Source: MGR-bin208 sp043779285 (GTDB taxonomy: Bacteria; Bacteroidota; Bacteroidia; Chitinophagales; Chitinophagaceae). From it: a stretch of 6,129 nt of DNA. The stretch covers positions 1-6,129 of the forward strand of contig JAYWEL010000018.1 in the NCBI GenBank assembly GCA_043779285.1, read 5' to 3'. The notes beneath the pieces are model-generated. The model was given only the letters and a program-made list of their open reading frames with translations, did no database searches and was not told the origin of the DNA. Position 1 is the stretch's first letter. Each line of letters begins with the position of its first letter. Shown piece after piece: positions 1 through 6,129 of this stretch. The position numbers and the translations under genes are program-made.

Positions 1-945
1 GCTGGCTGTATTTAACCGGGTTTTAGTGAAGTCGTATGAATATCCGAAATTAAAGCTGTTGGCTACATTTAGTCCCAGCATGGCAGCATAGCCATCTTCA
101 AGCCGATAGCTAGCACCTGCCCAAAAAAGATCCCGAAATAGCAATTTCATATTTAAGTCAAACTGAGGAGTTGCCGGTGAACCTTTAACATATTTAAGCA
201 TGATGGAGGGTACTGCATTAATATCTTCAGTCATCAAAAACCGATAACCTGCAGTAGCAAACAAATGTGGGATGAATTTATTTCCTTCCGTAATAGCATT
301 ATCAGAAAATATTACTTTCTGAGGTATTATTTGTTGTGCACTTAGCCCAACAAAATAATCAGCAGTGTATAACCATAGTCCGGCACCGATATCCGGTCGT
401 ATTTTATTTAATTCATTACTGTTACTGCTAATAACCGGATCTAATGGATCCGCAAATTGTGCTTTCCCTTTATCATAACTAACCATGCCCAAGCCTGCAG
501 AAAAACCGGCGGCCAAATTCATATATGGCGATAGCCCTAAATGATAGGCGTAAGTACCGGAAGCTGTAAATCGGTTGTACAATCCTGTTTTATCATTCAC
601 AACTGTTAATCCGACACCATGGTGAGGTTCTGATGCATTATAACTTTCCCAATAAGAACGTCCCCTTGGATTTTCTCCCGGAATATTAAATGAAGTGGCA
701 GATGTTTTATAATCTTTTTTACCCAATGGCATATTTACGGTTAAATAATAAGTTTTGGGTGCACCATTTAAACCAACCCATTGATCCCTTCCACTTATTT
801 TTAAATCGGTATAATTTTCAATACCGCTTAAAGCCGGATTAAGGATATAATTATTTAAAATATACTGTGTATAATGTGGTCGTTGCTGAGCAAATAGATT
901 TATTGATAATAGTATCAGGACGTAAATTAAAATTTGTTTTCTCAT
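1..945 (-). CDS. PorP/SprF family type IX secretion system membrane protein (partial, C-terminal end missing)
   Basis: Reading from the ATG at 945-943, 315 codons stay open to the window edge, so the stop codon lies outside. The N-terminus is a signal peptide (MRK, then a hydrophobic stretch to about residue 18, LFA then QQ, cleavage near 19/20). The mature start RPHYTQYILNNYILNPALSG (22-41) is the family hallmark. Also seen are QWVGLNGAPKT (55-65), HHGVGLTVVNDKTG (108-121) and alternating aromatic/Gly-rich segments such as PDIGAGLWLY and HLFATAGYRF, as expected for an outer-membrane beta-barrel. The family usually has about 300-340 residues and ends in a Gly-Ser-His-Glu-like final strand. 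The visible part stops at LNTAS, so roughly 15-30 residues are probably missing. The gene starts 5 bases after the upstream stop and has no strong ribosome-binding site, suggesting cotranscription and possibly translational coupling. Members either belong to the core machine (PorP) or serve particular cargo (SprF). Sitting beside a type B cargo gene favours an SprF-like role; this is inference, so no symbol is given. Confidence 0.95.
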   Translation of the reverse strand, partial: MRKQILIYVLILLSINLFAQQRPHYTQYILNNYILNPALSGIENYTDLKISGRDQWVGLNGAPKTYYLTVNMPLGKKDYKTSATSFNIPGENPRGRSYWESYNASEPHHGVGLTVVNDKTGLYNRFTASGTYAYHLGLSPYMNLAAGFSAGLGMVSYDKGKAQFADPLDPVISSNSNELNKIRPDIGAGLWLYTADYFVGLSAQQIIPQKVIFSDNAITEGNKFIPHLFATAGYRFLMTEDINAVPSIMLKYVKGSPATPQFDLNMKLLFRDLFWAGASYRLEDGYAAMLGLNVANSFNFGYSYDFTKTRLNTAS

Positions 946-950
946 ATGAA

Positions 951-3900
951 TTATCTCACAATATCCACAAATCCGGCAATTTGTTTCCTGTTATTTTTTG
1001 GATCCACAATATAATAATAGGTTCCTGAAGGAACTTGTTTTCCCTTAAAGGTTCCATCCCAGGGTTTATCATAGCCTACCGACCTGAACAAAATCTGTCC
1101 ATATCGATTGTAAATTTCAACAATAGTTCCCGGATAAGATTCCAGGTATTTTATTACCCAAAGATCATTGATCCCATCTCCATTCGGTGAAAATGCATTC
1201 GGAATTTCCGGTTGCTTTAATACTTTTATAAATACATCATCCTGTACATTGCAACCCCCTATTCCCGTTACTCTGATGATATACGTAATATCATCCAGAG
1301 GTTTGGTAACCGGCATCTGTAGGGTATTGTTATCCAGGTACTGATTGGGTAACCAAAGAAAACTTAAATTATTTCCGGATACCAGTGGATTCAAGGTTAG
1401 TTGTCCTCCCTCTAATACAAATAAATCTTTTCCTGCATTTACAGTTGGGTATGGATGAACCGTGATGATTTTGGAAACCGTATCAGATACACAGCCTTGT
1501 TGATTATATATAAATAAGGAAACATTGTATGTACCGGCAGTTACATAGGTATTTCTCGGATTTTGTATGTTGGATTTCACATTTCCTGAAAAATCCCAAT
1601 TCCAGGCATTCACTAAACTGGTTTTTCCATTACTCTGATCGGTGAAATTGAATATACCACCCAAACATGTTTCCATTTTATCAACAGCAAAATTTGCTTT
1701 CGGTTGCGGGTAAATGGTTGTATCCAATTTACTCAATGAATCCACGCAATTAAATTCGGAGGTAACTACTAGTTTTATGGTATACGGCCCTACATTTGAA
1801 AAAGTATAAAACGGATCTTTCAACACCGACCCCATACCGCCGTCACCGAAATTCCAATTGAATCGGAATGCCGAGCTTGTACCAACCGGAATACTCGACT
1901 GGTCAAAAAACTGCCCTCTTCCGTTTGGTAAACAAATCTCCGGAATTTTAAAATCAACCCGTGGAAGTGGATGCACATTCAACAATTTGGATACAACAGT
2001 ACTCTGGCAACCGCTGTCTGTAAACACCTGCAATCCTATATTGTAAGAGCCATAGGCATTGAAGGTTTTTACAAATGGACTGGCATTAGTTTGATTCACT
2101 GCAGCCGGACCACCACTTCCAAAATCCCATTTCCAGGAAACAATATTGCTGTAATTAGCTATTGAACTATCGCTAAACGTTATTGCATTCTTTTCACAGT
2201 TTAAAGTACTGTTACTCCACTTTGCAACGGGTGATGGCCATACTGTTATTGGTTTTGTAATAGAATCTCTGCAACCTTTATTCGACGTATATACATACTC
2301 AATATCGTAATTGTTGGGAGCTAAGGAATTTGGATTAAATAACCCGGCTGATGAAATATTTGTACCTCTGTAAATAAATGTACCCGGAACAAGACCAGAC
2401 TCTGATCCCTGGTTTAATAATCTTGGAGATGCTTCATTACATATACCCGGCAACGTCAGCATCGACACTTTCGGGCTTGCATTGATAGTAACCATTTTTC
2501 TAATTGAATCGACACAGGAACTTCCGGAGTAAGCATACATTTTTACCCAATAATCTTTTATCAATGGACTTTGAAAGTCCGGATATTTTGTATTGTATAT
2601 TTTATTTGCCTTCGGGCTGCTATCGATGGAATCAATGAAAGGTGCTCCTACTGTATCCCATTTGATACGGATATCCGTTACACTACCAAATGCCACTGTT
2701 GATGTGTTTTGAATCCTTGTTAATGTGTTTCCACATAGTCCTAGCGGATTTATTATACTAAAATTTGCAACCGGCGTGGATCCATTAACCGTAAAAGCTC
2801 TGACAGTGTCTTTTATACAGCCATCTACCGATGTAACTTTTAAAGTGGCAAAATAATTACCCAATTGAGAATATTTATGAATTGGATCTTTAAGAGTAGA
2901 AACATTATTAGCTGCTGTGGAATTCATATCGCCGAAGTTCCAGTTGTATATCAATGAAGCCGTTGTACCATCTGCTATAGTAGTTGTGTTTTTAAAAAAC
3001 GCATTCGCATCATCCAAACAAACTTTAGGTAAAATAAAGTTTGGAACCGGTAATGTATTGACCCTTATATTTTTAGTCAATATATTTTTACAGCCTTTAT
3101 TAGTGACTACTTCCAGTAAAACATTATAGTTTCCTGCTGTATCAAATCGTTTATTAAAGGGATTTCCATTCACATATGTCTTTAAGTCTCCATCTTTGAA
3201 ATCCCAGTTCCAAGTGGTAATATTTCCTGCATTTGCAACAGAAGCATCAATGAATGATATCTGTTGTTTTTCACAACTTGGATTTACTATACTGAATTGT
3301 GCTTTAGGTAATGGATTTACAACAATTGGTTTTGATGTAACTGCAGATGAACATCCTATTACAGATTTTACGGTTAATGTTATTGTATACGTATTTGAAA
3401 TAGTATAAGTCTTGGGTGGTGGATTTTTTAAAGTAGAATTTGTCCCATCGCCAAAATCCCAAAGCCATTGAGTGACTGTACTATTTGTTGCAAAACTCGA
3501 TTCAGAAAAAATTGCTGAATCTCCCAGACACACTTCTAATGGTGCTGTAAATATAGCTTTTGGTTCTGCATAAATTGTACTTAAAACTTTTGTAGTATCA
3601 TGAGTACATCCTTTATCAGAAATTGCAGTAAGCTTAACTGAATATGGGCCTACAGCTGTATAAGTAGCCTCCGGACTTAAAACATTTCCCGCTGTAGTCA
3701 TGTTACCAAAATCCCATGTATAACTTAATGTTCCTGCACTGATAGTTGTAAGATTATTGAATTGAGCTGACCCTACCGGCAGACAAACATTTGGTAAACT
3801 AAAGTCGGCCTTAGGAAAAGGACTGATCAAAATACGTCGCTTATAAAGAAAACTCTTGCAACCTGTCGAAGTTTCAATAATTAATGTCACATCAAAAGAT

Positions 3901-6065
3901 CCGTTAGTGGCAAAAACGTGTGTTTGATCAACGTTTGAATTTGCAACCACTACCGGCGTTCCATCACCAAAGTTCCATGTCCATTTAGTAATAGTTGCTG
4001 CTGCCGGAGCATAGGAAGAATCAGAAAACGTTATTGATTTGCCGATACACAAGGTTGATTTAATAATATATTTTGCAACCGGCGGATCAAATAAGGTAAT
4101 TAATTTAGATGCAGTATCTGATATACATCCAATATCATTGATTACTGAAAACTTGACATTATTGGTATTTGGAGTCGAATAAAGTTTTATTGGTTCTCGT
4201 ACATACGAAGTAGTTCCGTCACCAAAATCCCATGCCCACCTTATTGGAGGCCTTCCAGTAAGAGCAGAAATATCCTTGAATTTTACCGAATCGCTTAAAC
4301 AACCATTATTTGTAAAATTAAAACTTGCTGCAGGTGGATTGAAGACTTCAATTTCATAATCAATTTCCTGTTCCCCCGTACAACCATCAGGAGTTGGATT
4401 TTTAGCTAATACCTTAATTGGGAAAAGTCCAATATTATTAACAAAGTAAGCTCTTGGCAATTTATACCGATATAAAGTTCGTCCATTTACAACCCATGTA
4501 GAATCGTATGCTGGAGAAACAATAGACGTATCAGCAAATAAGCCATTAAATTTCCAGCTAATTTCAAGAGGCTGGTAAGGGAATGTCATGGACATTAGAA
4601 AAGGAGAACCTTTACAGGTAGCCGGGAAATTTACGATCGCAAAACTATTTTGAATAGACACAAATTGATAAAGGTCTCTTAGATTGGTACCACCAGAATA
4701 ACCATATGATTCTGCTGCACCAAACCCATATGAGATCAGGTTAAACCCCGAATCACAAATTACCGTATGACCTTGTGAAGAAACAGGGATTCGAGCATAA
4801 GCATATTTCGGATCCTGTAATACCGGTGAAAAACTACTTGCAAACGTATTACCATCAATTCTGAATGAATTTATTGCTTGACTATTATTGGGCAGGACAA
4901 TATTTAAAAAATGGGTTGTTATCGCAGTACCGGAAGACGGCTGCATTGAATTAATAGTAACATCTTTTATTGTCTGTTCTACCGGATTTAAGTAAATCAT
5001 TTCCGGGTCTCCAATGCCTGAGTTTCCACAATTCAATGCAACCGGAGTTGCTGAAGTTGTAAAATATTGAGCTACCAGAATTGGTTTATCCGATTCTATA
5101 ACATTGGTTGTATTACTATTAAACTGATAAAAAAAACTATTTGTAAAACTTGCAGCAGGAATTATTGTCCCATTTAATTTTACAATCGCTGTCGCATCGG
5201 GTCGAACAATCCGATAAAAATTCGTTTGAAAATTGCTGCTGTTGTTTGTAGTTGGTACAGTAATATAGGTTTTACCCCAAGCCGAATAAGGATACATCTG
5301 TTGGTATAAATTATCGGAAGAACCAACCGAAGGATCAGAACATCCAATTGAAATTTTTCCACTGCCGCAATAAACGCCAATTTTTTTACAGCCTGCTCCC
5401 GTATTTATCGATCTGATTTTTGATCCTGTCAGATCAACACCGGAAGAAGCCCCAGAATTCTGTCCTAATACCTGATAAATCTGACCCTGAGTTAATGTCA
5501 CAGTAAATGGAACATTAGCCGCCTGACCTGTTCTCGTTGTTGCACTGGGAGTAATTTCAACGGTTGTAGTACCGGTATCAGCCGCAATTACAAAGAAATA
5601 TGAGTGTGAATTGAGTTCGTTTGAAAGTTGGGTATAGTTTACAGAATAGTATTCTTTGCCTAAGGTATTGGTTGGCAAGCAAACGGTAGCCCCAGAAACA
5701 GCATTTACATAAATAAAGCTATATACAACGACTGCTTTTACAGTGGTGACATGAATGCCATGATTATACAATCCCTGAGTCAATAAAGCGGCAGATCGGG
5801 GAATATTAATGGTTGTAATTTGATTGGCAGTTACCGTAAAGTTTTGGTTAAACCCGATGCTGCTTATGGTCACATTACCAGTTGTGTTTACATCAGAGGT
5901 TATGTAAAGTTGCATTTGTTCGGCAACACCTGTATTAAACATACGAACATGATTACCATATCCAATCCAAAAATCCTTTCCTTTATTCGAAAAATCCTGT
6001 GCAGAAGCTGCTATTGTATATAGCAATGCAAACAACAGAGTTGCGTAATTAAAAGTTTTCTTCAT
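951..6065 (-). CDS. Giant multi-PKD surface protein with IgGFc-binding-like N-terminus and type B T9SS C-terminal sorting domain
   Basis: The protein has 1704 residues. The start is the ATG at 6065-6063. The frame is open 17 codons further upstream, but this start gives a classical signal peptide (MKKTF, hydrophobic core, ASA then QDF, cleavage near 22/23) and has AAGGA 4 bases upstream. Domains: IgGFc-binding-like region about 28-365 with an extension to about 480; Ig-like module 480-577; eleven PKD/Ig-like modules 578-1538; Ig-like module 1539-1617; type B T9SS sorting domain 1619-1704. WDFGDG-type motifs begin at W612, W697, W784, W869, W954, W1042, W1313, W1404 and W1490. There are no transmembrane segments after the signal peptide and no catalytic motif that I recognise. 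Family knowledge indicates Sec export and then T9SS delivery to the cell surface. An adhesin or extracellular-matrix role is inferred from the architecture; the ligand is unknown. The product of the gene just downstream is probably its secretion partner. The frame is intact throughout, with no frameshift. Confidence 0.96.
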   Translation of the reverse strand: MKKTFNYATLLFALLYTIAASAQDFSNKGKDFWIGYGNHVRMFNTGVAEQMQLYITSDVNTTGNVTISSIGFNQNFTVTANQITTINIPRSAALLTQGLYNHGIHVTTVKAVVVYSFIYVNAVSGATVCLPTNTLGKEYYSVNYTQLSNELNSHSYFFVIAADTGTTTVEITPSATTRTGQAANVPFTVTLTQGQIYQVLGQNSGASSGVDLTGSKIRSINTGAGCKKIGVYCGSGKISIGCSDPSVGSSDNLYQQMYPYSAWGKTYITVPTTNNSSNFQTNFYRIVRPDATAIVKLNGTIIPAASFTNSFFYQFNSNTTNVIESDKPILVAQYFTTSATPVALNCGNSGIGDPEMIYLNPVEQTIKDVTINSMQPSSGTAITTHFLNIVLPNNSQAINSFRIDGNTFASSFSPVLQDPKYAYARIPVSSQGHTVICDSGFNLISYGFGAAESYGYSGGTNLRDLYQFVSIQNSFAIVNFPATCKGSPFLMSMTFPYQPLEISWKFNGLFADTSIVSPAYDSTWVVNGRTLYRYKLPRAYFVNNIGLFPIKVLAKNPTPDGCTGEQEIDYEIEVFNPPAASFNFTNNGCLSDSVKFKDISALTGRPPIRWAWDFGDGTTSYVREPIKLYSTPNTNNVKFSVINDIGCISDTASKLITLFDPPVAKYIIKSTLCIGKSITFSDSSYAPAAATITKWTWNFGDGTPVVVANSNVDQTHVFATNGSFDVTLIIETSTGCKSFLYKRRILISPFPKADFSLPNVCLPVGSAQFNNLTTISAGTLSYTWDFGNMTTAGNVLSPEATYTAVGPYSVKLTAISDKGCTHDTTKVLSTIYAEPKAIFTAPLEVCLGDSAIFSESSFATNSTVTQWLWDFGDGTNSTLKNPPPKTYTISNTYTITLTVKSVIGCSSAVTSKPIVVNPLPKAQFSIVNPSCEKQQISFIDASVANAGNITTWNWDFKDGDLKTYVNGNPFNKRFDTAGNYNVLLEVVTNKGCKNILTKNIRVNTLPVPNFILPKVCLDDANAFFKNTTTIADGTTASLIYNWNFGDMNSTAANNVSTLKDPIHKYSQLGNYFATLKVTSVDGCIKDTVRAFTVNGSTPVANFSIINPLGLCGNTLTRIQNTSTVAFGSVTDIRIKWDTVGAPFIDSIDSSPKANKIYNTKYPDFQSPLIKDYWVKMYAYSGSSCVDSIRKMVTINASPKVSMLTLPGICNEASPRLLNQGSESGLVPGTFIYRGTNISSAGLFNPNSLAPNNYDIEYVYTSNKGCRDSITKPITVWPSPVAKWSNSTLNCEKNAITFSDSSIANYSNIVSWKWDFGSGGPAAVNQTNASPFVKTFNAYGSYNIGLQVFTDSGCQSTVVSKLLNVHPLPRVDFKIPEICLPNGRGQFFDQSSIPVGTSSAFRFNWNFGDGGMGSVLKDPFYTFSNVGPYTIKLVVTSEFNCVDSLSKLDTTIYPQPKANFAVDKMETCLGGIFNFTDQSNGKTSLVNAWNWDFSGNVKSNIQNPRNTYVTAGTYNVSLFIYNQQGCVSDTVSKIITVHPYPTVNAGKDLFVLEGGQLTLNPLVSGNNLSFLWLPNQYLDNNTLQMPVTKPLDDITYIIRVTGIGGCNVQDDVFIKVLKQPEIPNAFSPNGDGINDLWVIKYLESYPGTIVEIYNRYGQILFRSVGYDKPWDGTFKGKQVPSGTYYYIVDPKNNRKQIAGFVDIVR
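954..1211 (-). other. Region encoding the type B T9SS C-terminal sorting domain (residues 1619-1704)
   Basis: The last 86 residues match the gliding-motility-associated C-terminal domain (CHU_C / TIGR04131 type). Key blocks are IPNAFSPNGDGINDLWVI at 1621-1638, VEIYNRYGQILF at 1649-1660, a Y-x-x-PWDGTF-x-G block at 1665-1675, VPSGTYYYIV at 1678-1687 and the terminal strand IAGFVDIVR. In this family the domain directs a Sec-exported protein through T9SS to the cell surface. Type B domains, as in SprB, differ from the commoner type A in sequence and generally need an SprF-like partner. The preceding Ig-like module (about 1539-1617: NAGKDLFVLEGG, FLWLPNQYLD, ITYIIRVTGIGGC) is the usual companion of this domain and has a single Cys, 1605. 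Confidence 0.93.
1452..4334 (-). repeat. Coding array of eleven PKD/Ig-like modules (residues 578-1538)
   Basis: The modules repeat every 80-100 residues. Nine keep the W-[DN]-F core: WDFGDG at 612, WNFGDG at 697, WDFGNM at 784, WDFGDG at 869, WDFKDG at 954, WNFGDM at 1042, WDFGSG at 1313, WNFGDG at 1404 and WDFSGN at 1490. Motif spacing is 85-91 residues, apart from the 271-residue gap between 1042 and 1313, which equals three periods and holds two modules without the motif. Every module has one Cys in its first strand region and one near its end in a (D/S/T)-x-G-C-like context. Such PKD stalks are typical of Bacteroidota surface proteins and hold the N-terminal head away from the membrane. 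DNA identity between modules is mostly limited to the motif codons; for example ACCAAAATCCCATG on the plus strand occurs at 3705 and 4221. This points to old rather than recent duplications. Confidence 0.93.
4971..5984 (-). other. Region encoding an IgGFc-binding-like N-terminal domain (about residues 28-365)
   Basis: The mature N-terminus carries the ordered signature of the domain first described at the N-terminus of the human IgG Fc-binding protein (FCGBP) and common in bacterial secreted proteins. The order is: GKDFWIGYG; strands in which TTINIPRSA precedes GLYNHGIHVTT; VCLPTNTLGKEYYSVNY; FFVIAADTGTTTVEITPS; VTLTQGQIYQVL; a Cys-containing strand ending VYCGSG; DNLYQQMYPYSAWGKTYITV; YRIVRPDATAIVKLNG; ESDKPILVAQYF; and GDPEMIYLNPVEQ. 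Six cysteines lie in residues 23-480 (129, 226, 233, 242, 346, 437). The assignment is by recalled family pattern, not a profile search. The name reflects the human protein; binding of IgG by this bacterial protein should not be assumed. As the membrane-distal part of a T9SS-anchored stalk it is the likeliest ligand-contacting region (inference). Confidence 0.8.
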
Positions 6066-6069
6066 TATG

Positions 6070-6074
6070 TCCTT
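6070..6074 (-). promoter_or_regulatory. Shine-Dalgarno-like AAGGA for the giant surface protein gene
   Basis: On the minus strand AAGGA is followed by CATA and then the ATG at 6065-6063, a 4-base spacer. Many Bacteroidota genes lack such a site, so its presence is helpful. It supports this start over the earlier in-frame ATG at 6116-6114, which would put about 17 extra residues (including W, K and D) before the signal peptide. The rest of the leader, up to 6129, is AT-rich. It contains TTTG-like tetramers, but no pair spaced like a Bacteroidota -33/-7 promoter that I would call. The promoter may lie beyond the window. Confidence 0.55.
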
Positions 6075-6129
6075 AATCCAAAGTTGTAGAGTGATATGCA
6101 AAATACTGAAAAGCAATTAAACCAGAGGC

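Noticed and set aside
946..950. Possible terminator or promoter between the two genes.
   Set aside because: Only five bases separate the stop and the next start, with no inverted repeat followed by a T-run around the junction. A shared transcript is the simpler reading.
1452..4334. Whether the repetitive coding region could be a misassembly or a recent tandem DNA duplication.
   Set aside because: Modules are diverged at the DNA level, with only short identical stretches over motif codons, and the reading frame is intact throughout, so assembly collapse or a very recent duplication is not indicated.
1858..6023. Several short plus-strand open frames of about 60-70 codons, and a 66-codon minus-strand frame at 5180-5380, all inside the giant gene.
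   Set aside because: They lie opposite or out of frame with a convincing long coding region, show no domain or signal peptide, and two of equal length (2917-3129 and 3196-3408) simply mirror the PKD repeat period on the opposite strand.
6066..6116. Earlier in-frame ATG at 6116-6114 that would add 17 residues (MLFSILHITLQLWIKDI) to the giant protein.
   Set aside because: The extension puts charged and bulky residues before a perfectly formed signal peptide. AAGGA is well spaced for the ATG at 6065, and I see no comparable site for the upstream ATG within the few bases left in the window.
6066..6129. Possible Bacteroidota promoter: minus-strand CAACTTTG about 16 bases before the ATG, with TTTTG further upstream.
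   Set aside because: It matches TAnnTTTG imperfectly, and the upstream TTTG is too close for the usual -33 spacing. It would also leave a very short leader. Such tetramers are expected by chance in AT-rich sequence.

Overview
The window holds two genes on the minus strand. They look like one transcription unit from a Bacteroidota bacterium: a very large secreted surface protein (951-6065, 1704 aa), then, 5 bases downstream, an outer-membrane protein of the PorP/SprF family that runs off the left edge (1-945). The phylum call rests on the type IX secretion system (T9SS) sorting domain at the C-terminus of the large protein and on the PorP/SprF protein; both families are essentially confined to Bacteroidota. 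The AT-rich sequence and AT-biased codons fit. An environmental lineage such as Chitinophagales, Saprospirales or Sphingobacteriales is plausible, but the sequence does not settle this.

Layout in transcription order (right to left): 6066-6129 is the upstream leader, with a Shine-Dalgarno-like AAGGA at 6070-6074. The region 951-6065 encodes a signal peptide, an N-terminal region resembling the IgGFc-binding (FCGBP N-terminal) domain, an Ig-like linker module, and an array of eleven PKD/Ig-like modules, nine of them with a recognisable WDFGDG-type motif. A last Ig-like module and a type B T9SS sorting domain (gliding-motility-associated / CHU_C family) follow. The stop codon and the ATG of the next gene are separated by 5 bases. 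The region 1-945 encodes the first 315 residues of the PorP/SprF-like protein, lacking only its C-terminal end.

How the genes work together (family knowledge plus inference): the large protein would cross the inner membrane by Sec, fold in the periplasm, and be exported and anchored on the cell surface by T9SS through its type B domain. SprF-like proteins encoded beside type B cargo, as in the sprB-sprF pair of Flavobacterium johnsoniae, are needed for secretion or surface assembly of that cargo. The pair is best read as a large surface adhesin with its dedicated secretion partner.

No RNA gene, mobile element, CRISPR array or convincing terminator was found. The system type is known. The less ordinary points are the higher-order three-module repeat in the PKD array, the strict two-cysteine pattern that survives even in degenerate modules, and the IgGFc-binding-like head on a T9SS adhesin stalk.
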